From the NCBI RefSeq assembly GCF_017868775.1, contig NZ_CP053381.1:4340001-4404000 (forward strand): 64,000 bases of DNA, in the 5' to 3' direction. Source of the stretch: Billgrantia sulfidoxydans. GTDB taxonomy: Bacteria; Pseudomonadota; Gammaproteobacteria; Pseudomonadales; Halomonadaceae. The translations under genes and the position numbers were made by a program. Shown one piece after another: positions 59,703-64,000 of this stretch (positions within the stretch are counted from its first letter, which is position 1; each line of letters begins with the position of its first letter). The notes below the pieces were generated by a model. It did not search any database. It saw only the letters and a list, made by a program, of their open reading frames with translations, and was not told the DNA's origin.

Positions 59703-61763
59703 TCAGCCCAGCAAAGAGCGCAGCCCGGCGATGGCGTCCTGGCCCCGCGCCTGTTTCTTGTCCGGGTCCTCCTTGTCGGCACGGCCTTCCCACTCCAAGT
59801 CGTCCGGCGGCAGCTCGTCGAGGAAGCGACTCGGCGTGCAATCCATCAGTTCGCCGAAGGCCTTGCGCTGGCGCGCGAGCGTCAGCGTCAGCGTACGCCG
59901 CGCCCGGGTGATGCCCACGTAGGCCAGGCGGCGCTCCTCCTCCACCGTTCCCGCCTCGATGGCATTGCGGTGGGGCAAGAGCTCCTCCTCGAGTCCCATC
60001 AGGTAGACGTGGGGGAACTCGAGCCCCTTGGAGGCGTGCATGGTCAGCAGCTGTACCTTGTCGGTGTCGTCCTCCTCGGCCTGCTGCTCGAGGATATCGC
60101 GCAGCACCAGCCGCGAGATGGCCGCCTCGACGTCGTCGGTCTCGGCGCTCTCTTCCGCCTCGATCTCCTCCGGGTCGCGCTTCATCGACTTCTCGAGCTG
60201 GTCGATCAGCGTCCAGACGTTGGCCATGCGCCGCTCGGCGATGGTGGGTGCGCTGGCGTTCTGGTAGAGCCACGCCTCGTAGTCCATCTCGTGCAGCATG
60301 CCGCGGATCGCCGCCAGGGCGTCGCCCTCGTCCATGCGCCGGCGCACGCCATCGATGAAGTGGGTGAAGCGCCCCAGGCGTTCCACCGCTCGCGCCGGCA
60401 GCTGCTGCTCCAGGCCCAGCTCATGGCAGGCGTCGAACAGCGAGGCGCCGCGCTCGGTGGCGTAGTTGGCCAGCTTCTCCAGGGTGCCGGGGCCGATCTC
60501 GCGGCGCGGCACGTTGACGATGCGCAGGAAGGCGTTGTCGTCGGCCGGGTTGATCAGCAGGCGCAGGTAGGCCATGGCGTCCTTGATCTCGTTGCGCGAG
60601 AAGAACGAGGTGCCGCCGGAGAGCTTGTAGGGAATCTGGTAGTGCTGCAGCTTGAGCTCGAGCAGCCGGGCCTGGAAGTTGCCGCGATAGAGCACCGCGA
60701 AGTCGCGCCAGGAGGCTGACTCCTTGATGCGCCGGGTGAGGATCTCGCTGGCCACCCGCTCGGCCTCGGCCTCCTCGTGGCGGTTGACCACCACGCGGAT
60801 CGGCGTCCCCTGGCCCATCTCCGACCACAGGGTCTTCTCGTAGACGTGGGGGTTGTTGGCGATCAGGGTGTTGGCGGCGCGCAGGATGGTGCCGGTGGAA
60901 CGGTAGTTCTGCTCCAGCTTGATCACGTTGAGCCGCGGGAAGTCCTCGCCCAGGGTCACCAGGTTCTCGGGCCGCGCCCCGCGCCAGGCATAGATCGACT
61001 GGTCGTCGTCGCCCACCACGGTGAAGGTTTTGCGCTCCTCCATCAGCAGCTTGACCAACAGGTACTGCGAGACGTTGGTGTCCTGGTACTCGTCCACCAG
61101 CATGTAGTGAATCTTGCGCCGCCAGCGCGCCAGCACCTCGGGATTGTCCTTGAGCAGTACCACCGGCAGCAGGATCAGGTCGTCGAAGTCCACCGCGTTG
61201 TAGGCCTTGAGGTGGCGCACGTAGGCCTCGTAGACCCGCGCGGCGTACTGTTCGTCCTCATCCACGGCGTGGGACAGCGCCTGGCCCGGCAGCACCAGGT
61301 CGTTCTTCCACGCCGAGATCTGGTGCTGCACGGCGTTGATCTGCTCGGCATCGACCTGGGCGTCCTTGTTCATCAGGTCGCGCAGCAGCGCCTTGGCGTC
61401 CTCCGGGTCGAACAGCGAGAAGCCCGGCTTGTAGCCCAGCGCCTTGAGCTCGCCGCGAATGATATTGAGTCCCAGGGTGTGGAAGGTCGAGACGGTCAGC
61501 CCATGGCCCTCCTTGCCCTTGAGCATCTGCCCCACCCGCTCCTTCATCTCGCGAGCGGCCTTGTTGGTGAAGGTGACGGCGGCGATGCGCCGTGCGCTCA
61601 TGCCGCACACCTGGACCAGGTAGGCGATCTTGGTGGTGATCACGCTGGTCTTGCCCGAACCGGCGCCGGCCAGCACCAGGCAGGGGCCGTCGATGTAGCG
61701 CACGGCCTCCTGCTGGCGCGGATTGAGCTTGGCGAGACGCTGCTGAATGCTCATGGTCGTCAC
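59703..61763 (-). CDS. rep: ATP-dependent DNA helicase Rep
   Basis: 686-residue superfamily 1A 3'-5' helicase (E. coli Rep has 673). Motif I is [13 protein letters not shown] near residue 35; motif Ia [12 protein letters not shown]; motif [11 protein letters not shown]; motif [18 protein letters not shown]; motif IV LEQNYRS; motif [15 protein letters not shown] ([16 protein letters not shown]); motif [14 protein letters not shown]. It moves replication forks past bound proteins. The stop of trmL overlaps its start by four bases. [17 protein letters not shown] at the fourth residue may be the true start. Confidence 0.95.
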   Translation of the reverse strand: MTTMSIQQRLAKLNPRQQEAVRYIDGPCLVLAGAGSGKTSVITTKIAYLVQVCGMSARRIAAVTFTNKAAREMKERVGQMLKGKEGHGLTVSTFHTLGLNIIRGELKALGYKPGFSLFDPEDAKALLRDLMNKDAQVDAEQINAVQHQISAWKNDLVLPGQALSHAVDEDEQYAARVYEAYVRHLKAYNAVDFDDLILLPVVLLKDNPEVLARWRRKIHYMLVDEYQDTNVSQYLLVKLLMEERKTFTVVGDDDQSIYAWRGARPENLVTLGEDFPRLNVIKLEQNYRSTGTILRAANTLIANNPHVYEKTLWSEMGQGTPIRVVVNRHEEAEAERVASEILTRRIKESASWRDFAVLYRGNFQARLLELKLQHYQIPYKLSGGTSFFSRNEIKDAMAYLRLLINPADDNAFLRIVNVPRREIGPGTLEKLANYATERGASLFDACHELGLEQQLPARAVERLGRFTHFIDGVRRRMDEGDALAAIRGMLHEMDYEAWLYQNASAPTIAERRMANVWTLIDQLEKSMKRDPEEIEAEESAETDDVEAAISRLVLRDILEQQAEEDDTDKVQLLTMHASKGLEFPHVYLMGLEEELLPHRNAIEAGTVEEERRLAYVGITRARRTLTLTLARQRKAFGELMDCTPSRFLDELPPDDLEWEGRADKEDPDKKQARGQDAIAGLRSLLG

Positions 61764-62233
61764 TCGGGTGTCGCCGCGCCGGCGAAGCCCAGCTGGCGCC
61801 AGGCCTCGAACACCAGGATGGCGCAGGCGTTGGAGAGATTGAGGCTGCGGCTGTTCGCCAGCATGGGAATGCGCAGGCGTTGCGCAGGCGGCAGGGCATC
61901 GAGCATCGCCTGTGGCAGGCCGCGGGTCTCGGGGCCGAACAGCAGGGTATCGCCGGGACGGTAGCTCGGTTCATGGTAGCCGGTGCGACCGCGGGTCGAG
62001 ACGGCGAAGACGCGCGCGGGCGTCACCGCCTCGACGAAGGCCGCCCAGTCACGATGCACGCGGACGGCGGCCCACTCGTGATAGTCGAGCCCGGCGCGGC
62101 GCAGACGCTTGTCGTCGAGCACGAAGCCCAGTGGCTCGATCAGGTGCAGGCGAAAACCGCTGTTAGCACACAGCCGGATCAGGTTGCCGGTGTTGGGCGG
62201 GATCTCGGGTTCAAACAGCACGACGTCGAGCAT
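61760..62233 (-). CDS. trmL: tRNA (cytidine/uridine-34 2'-O)-methyltransferase
   Basis: 157-residue SPOUT enzyme that methylates the wobble ribose of tRNA-Leu isoacceptors with AdoMet. Family motifs: the start [25 protein letters not shown], the AdoMet knot [11 protein letters not shown], and [20 protein letters not shown] at the end. Full length. It overlaps rep by four bases. Confidence 0.95.
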   Translation of the reverse strand: MLDVVLFEPEIPPNTGNLIRLCANSGFRLHLIEPLGFVLDDKRLRRAGLDYHEWAAVRVHRDWAAFVEAVTPARVFAVSTRGRTGYHEPSYRPGDTLLFGPETRGLPQAMLDALPPAQRLRIPMLANSRSLNLSNACAILVFEAWRQLGFAGAATPE

Positions 62234-62254
62234 GGCGGCCTGCCTGGGAGCGCT

Positions 62255-62276
62255 GGCGGGCCCGCCGGGGCCCGCC
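62255..62276 (-). terminator. Hairpin between the YfaZ-like gene and trmL
   Basis: GGCGGGCCC pairs perfectly with GGGCCCGCC around GCCG, 15 bp past the YfaZ-like stop. No T-run follows. Confidence 0.5.
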
Positions 62277-62291
62277 GGTACGGCGAGTCGA

Positions 62292-62858
62292 TCAGAAGCT
62301 CAGGCGGACCCCGACCTGGGCGCCACGGTCCAGCGTACGGCTGCCGTGGCGGTTGTCGAAGTCGGCCGCCGCCTGGCGCAGGCCGACGTAGCCGTCGACG
62401 TTGGGGGTAAAGGCGTAGCGCGCACGCACGCCCACCTCGTAGCCGTCGTCCAGATCTCCGCTGGTCACCGCGCCGGGGGTATAGAAACCGTAGCCGCCCA
62501 GCGAAACGTCCGGCGCCTGCGGCAGGTAGACATAGCCGTAGCCACCCAGGCCCACACCGCCGCCGTTGCCGTAGTCGGTATCGAACTGGGTCCAGCGCGC
62601 GCCGATGCCCACGTCGCGATCGCGGTTGCGCTGAACGCCCAGCAACTGGGCATGGTAGATGGTGGCGTCCTCGCGATACTCGCTGTTGATCACGCCGCCC
62701 CCCAGGGCCACGCCCTGGGTGATCTCGCCGGCGGCTTCGAACTGCATGGCATCGGCGCCGAGGTTGAGATCCAGGCTGCCGGCGGCGTGGGCGCCGCTGG
62801 CGGCAAATACGATACCCGAGACCAGGGCGGCCCTGGCGAACTGTCCGAGCGTATTCAT
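62292..62858 (-). CDS. YfaZ-family outer-membrane beta-barrel protein
   Basis: 188 residues. Signal peptide ([20 protein letters not shown], cut after AHA). The mature part begins [20 protein letters not shown] and has alternating strands rich in Gly and Tyr ([26 protein letters not shown]) and ends in VGVRLSF with a C-terminal Phe, the sign of an outer-membrane barrel. The start MNTLG has AAGGAG nine bases upstream; an ATG 45 bases earlier gives no signal peptide. Function unknown. Confidence 0.85.
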   Translation of the reverse strand: MNTLGQFARAALVSGIVFAASGAHAAGSLDLNLGADAMQFEAAGEITQGVALGGGVINSEYREDATIYHAQLLGVQRNRDRDVGIGARWTQFDTDYGNGGGVGLGGYGYVYLPQAPDVSLGGYGFYTPGAVTSGDLDDGYEVGVRARYAFTPNVDGYVGLRQAAADFDNRHGSRTLDRGAQVGVRLSF

Positions 62859-62899
62859 CGATGACTCCTTGCTCACTGCGCGCATAACGTGACTGAACA

Positions 62900-63583
62900 T
62901 CAACCGGTTGCGACGCCATAGCGCGCGCGATAGTCGCGAATGGCGGCCGCATGTCCGCGAAACTCTTCGCTGGCCTGCTGCTCGAGATAGGCCAGCACCA
63001 TGTCCAGCGTGACGATGCTGATGACGGGCATGCCGTAGCGCGATTCGACCTCCTGAATGGCGCTCTGGCTCTTGATTTTGCCCCCTTCCTGGCCGCGTTC
63101 CTGGCGATCGAGCGCAATCACCACGCCTGCCGCCTCGGCCCCGGCGGCCTCGATCAGCGCCATCACCTCGCGAATGGCGGTACCCGCGGTGATCACGTCG
63201 TCGATGATCAGGATGCGCCCGGCCAGCTCGGCACCGACGATGTTGCCGCCCTCGCCGTGGTCCTTCGCCTCCTTGCGATTGAAGGCGAACGGCAGGTCGC
63301 GGCCGTACTGTTCGGCCAGCGCCACCGCCGTCGTGGCCGCCAGCGGGATGCCCTTGTAGGCGGGGCCGAACAGCACGTCGAAGCCCACGCCGCTGGCCTG
63401 GATGGCATTGGCGTAGAAGCGCCCCAGCCGCGCCAGGGCGCCGCCGCTGCGGAACAGGCCGGCATTGAAGAAATAGGGGCTGACACGACCCGACTTGAGG
63501 GTGAACTCGCCGAACTTCAGCACGCCTTGTTCGATGGCGAACTCGATGAACTCACGCTGATAGGCATGCATGCTGGCCGACAC
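62900..63583 (-). CDS. pyrE: Orotate phosphoribosyltransferase
   Basis: 227-residue enzyme of pyrimidine synthesis (orotate + PRPP to OMP). The PRPP site is [17 protein letters not shown], and family blocks [21 protein letters not shown] and [17 protein letters not shown] are intact. I prefer the GTG at 63583 ([12 protein letters not shown]) because GGGGGAG sits close upstream; ATGs at 63571 and 63604 are alternatives. Divergent from the Crc-like gene, with about 130 bp between the two starts; the same pairing is found in Pseudomonas. Confidence 0.94.
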   Translation of the reverse strand: MSASMHAYQREFIEFAIEQGVLKFGEFTLKSGRVSPYFFNAGLFRSGGALARLGRFYANAIQASGVGFDVLFGPAYKGIPLAATTAVALAEQYGRDLPFAFNRKEAKDHGEGGNIVGAELAGRILIIDDVITAGTAIREVMALIEAAGAEAAGVVIALDRQERGQEGGKIKSQSAIQEVESRYGMPVISIVTLDMVLAYLEQQASEEFRGHAAAIRDYRARYGVATG

Positions 63584-63714
63584 GGCGCTCCCCCTGCTAT
63601 TCATAGGCTCCAAGGAAGGAAATTGCGTGTATTACCACGAATATCCATGCGGGCCATTTACCCAAACGTCGAAACGTCGGGTATCATACACGCGCGACGT
63701 CAAAGGGACCATGT

Positions 63715-64000
63715 ATGAAAATTGCCACCATCAATGTCAACGGAATCCGCGAGGCCGTCGGGCGAGGCTTCCTCGACTGGCTGGCTGGGCAGGACGCCGA
63801 TGTCATCTGCGTCCAGAACCTCAAGGCCAAGAGCTTCGAGCTGGATGACAGCATCCTCTACCCGGAGGGCTACGAGGGCTATTTCCTGGATGCCGAGGAA
63901 GACGGCTTCTCCGGCGTGGGGCTCTACTGCCGCAAGATTCCCAAGGCGATCATGTACGGGCTGGGCTTCCCCCAGTGCGACCACGAGGCGCGCTTCCTGC
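63715..64000 (+). CDS. Exodeoxyribonuclease III-family (EEP) protein, Crc-like (partial)
   Basis: First 95 residues; the right edge cuts the gene (family about 255-270 residues). The start is MKIATINVNGIREAVGRGF behind AAAGGGACC. Exonuclease III has Gln-Glu-(Thr/Ile)-Lys near residue 34, with Glu binding the catalytic metal; here it reads VQNLKAKSFELDD, so the Glu is Asn35. Pseudomonas Crc, the catabolite repression control protein, has lost the same Glu (QDTR) and also lies next to pyrE. So a Crc-type regulatory role is more likely than nuclease action, but many databases would name it exodeoxyribonuclease III. Confidence 0.85.
   Translation, partial: MKIATINVNGIREAVGRGFLDWLAGQDADVICVQNLKAKSFELDDSILYPEGYEGYFLDAEEDGFSGVGLYCRKIPKAIMYGLGFPQCDHEARFL

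Noticed and set aside
1..64000. CRISPR arrays, prophage, insertion sequences, rRNA genes or replication origin
   Set aside because: No regularly spaced repeats, transposase, integrase, phage structural genes, rRNA or DnaA-box cluster could be seen.

Overview
The window reads as a single chromosomal stretch of a high-GC gammaproteobacterium, most likely a Halomonas-type member of the Halomonadaceae. The evidence is the very high GC, proteins rich in acidic residues (including an Asp/Glu/Ala-rich linker in a periplasmic cytochrome), and gene sets and gene order that recall Pseudomonas (glycine betaine demethylation genes, pyrE next to a Crc-like gene). No phage, insertion sequence, CRISPR array or plasmid gene was seen.

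Layout. 1-1.6 kb: phosphonate ABC importer (phnC cut by the left edge, phnD). 1.8-2.9 kb: a histidine phosphatase and a small membrane protein. 3-7.2 kb: a polar amino-acid ABC importer in the order aapJ-Q-M-P (minus strand). 7.5-9.8 kb: alkyl hydroperoxide reductase, ahpC then ahpF. 10-15.3 kb: a conserved small protein, a ChaN-family heme-uptake-type protein with a PDZ domain, an MFS carrier and a subtilisin-type autotransporter lipoprotein. 15.6-25.5 kb: a complete selenocysteine island (fdnG with an in-frame UGA, fdnH, fdnI, fdhE, selA, selB, tRNA-Sec). 25.5-33.8 kb: an L,D-transpeptidase, then the soluble NAD-dependent formate dehydrogenase operon fdsG-B-A-fdhD-fdsD with a divergent ModE-like regulator. 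33.8-50 kb: glycine betaine catabolism (gbcB and gbcA divergent, fdhA formaldehyde dehydrogenase, a BCCT carrier, etfB, etfA, dgcB, dgcA, a DUF5943-type protein, a membrane-type dipeptidase, and a GbdR-like regulator). 50-54.8 kb: a LysR regulator, a three-gene TRAP transporter and a VanX-type D-Ala-D-Ala dipeptidase. 54.9-55.3 kb: tRNA-Arg(CCG) with a partly duplicated 5' region. 55.3-64 kb: two unknown membrane-associated proteins, lhgO, a diheme cytochrome c5-like protein, rep helicase, trmL, a YfaZ-like outer-membrane protein, pyrE and a Crc-like gene cut by the right edge.

How the genes work together. Much of the middle of the window forms a one-carbon funnel. The BCCT carrier would bring in betaine. 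GbcAB and then DgcAB with their own ETF would remove methyl groups as formaldehyde, and FdhA would oxidise formaldehyde to formate. Formate could then be oxidised either by the membrane selenoenzyme (electrons to quinone) or by the cytosolic FdsABGD enzyme (NADH). The sarcosine oxidase genes that would finish the pathway are not in this window.

Points for a second look include a TRAP transporter translationally close to a D-Ala-D-Ala dipeptidase, two related long palindromic repeats that split the dgc gene cluster, a decayed second copy of the fdhA 3' end, a 79-bp direct repeat that carries the first 19 nt of tRNA-Arg, a terminator-like hairpin between two divergent regulators, and a Crc-like EEP protein in which the catalytic Glu of exonuclease III is Asn. 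All functional statements come from reading the sequence; no database search was run.
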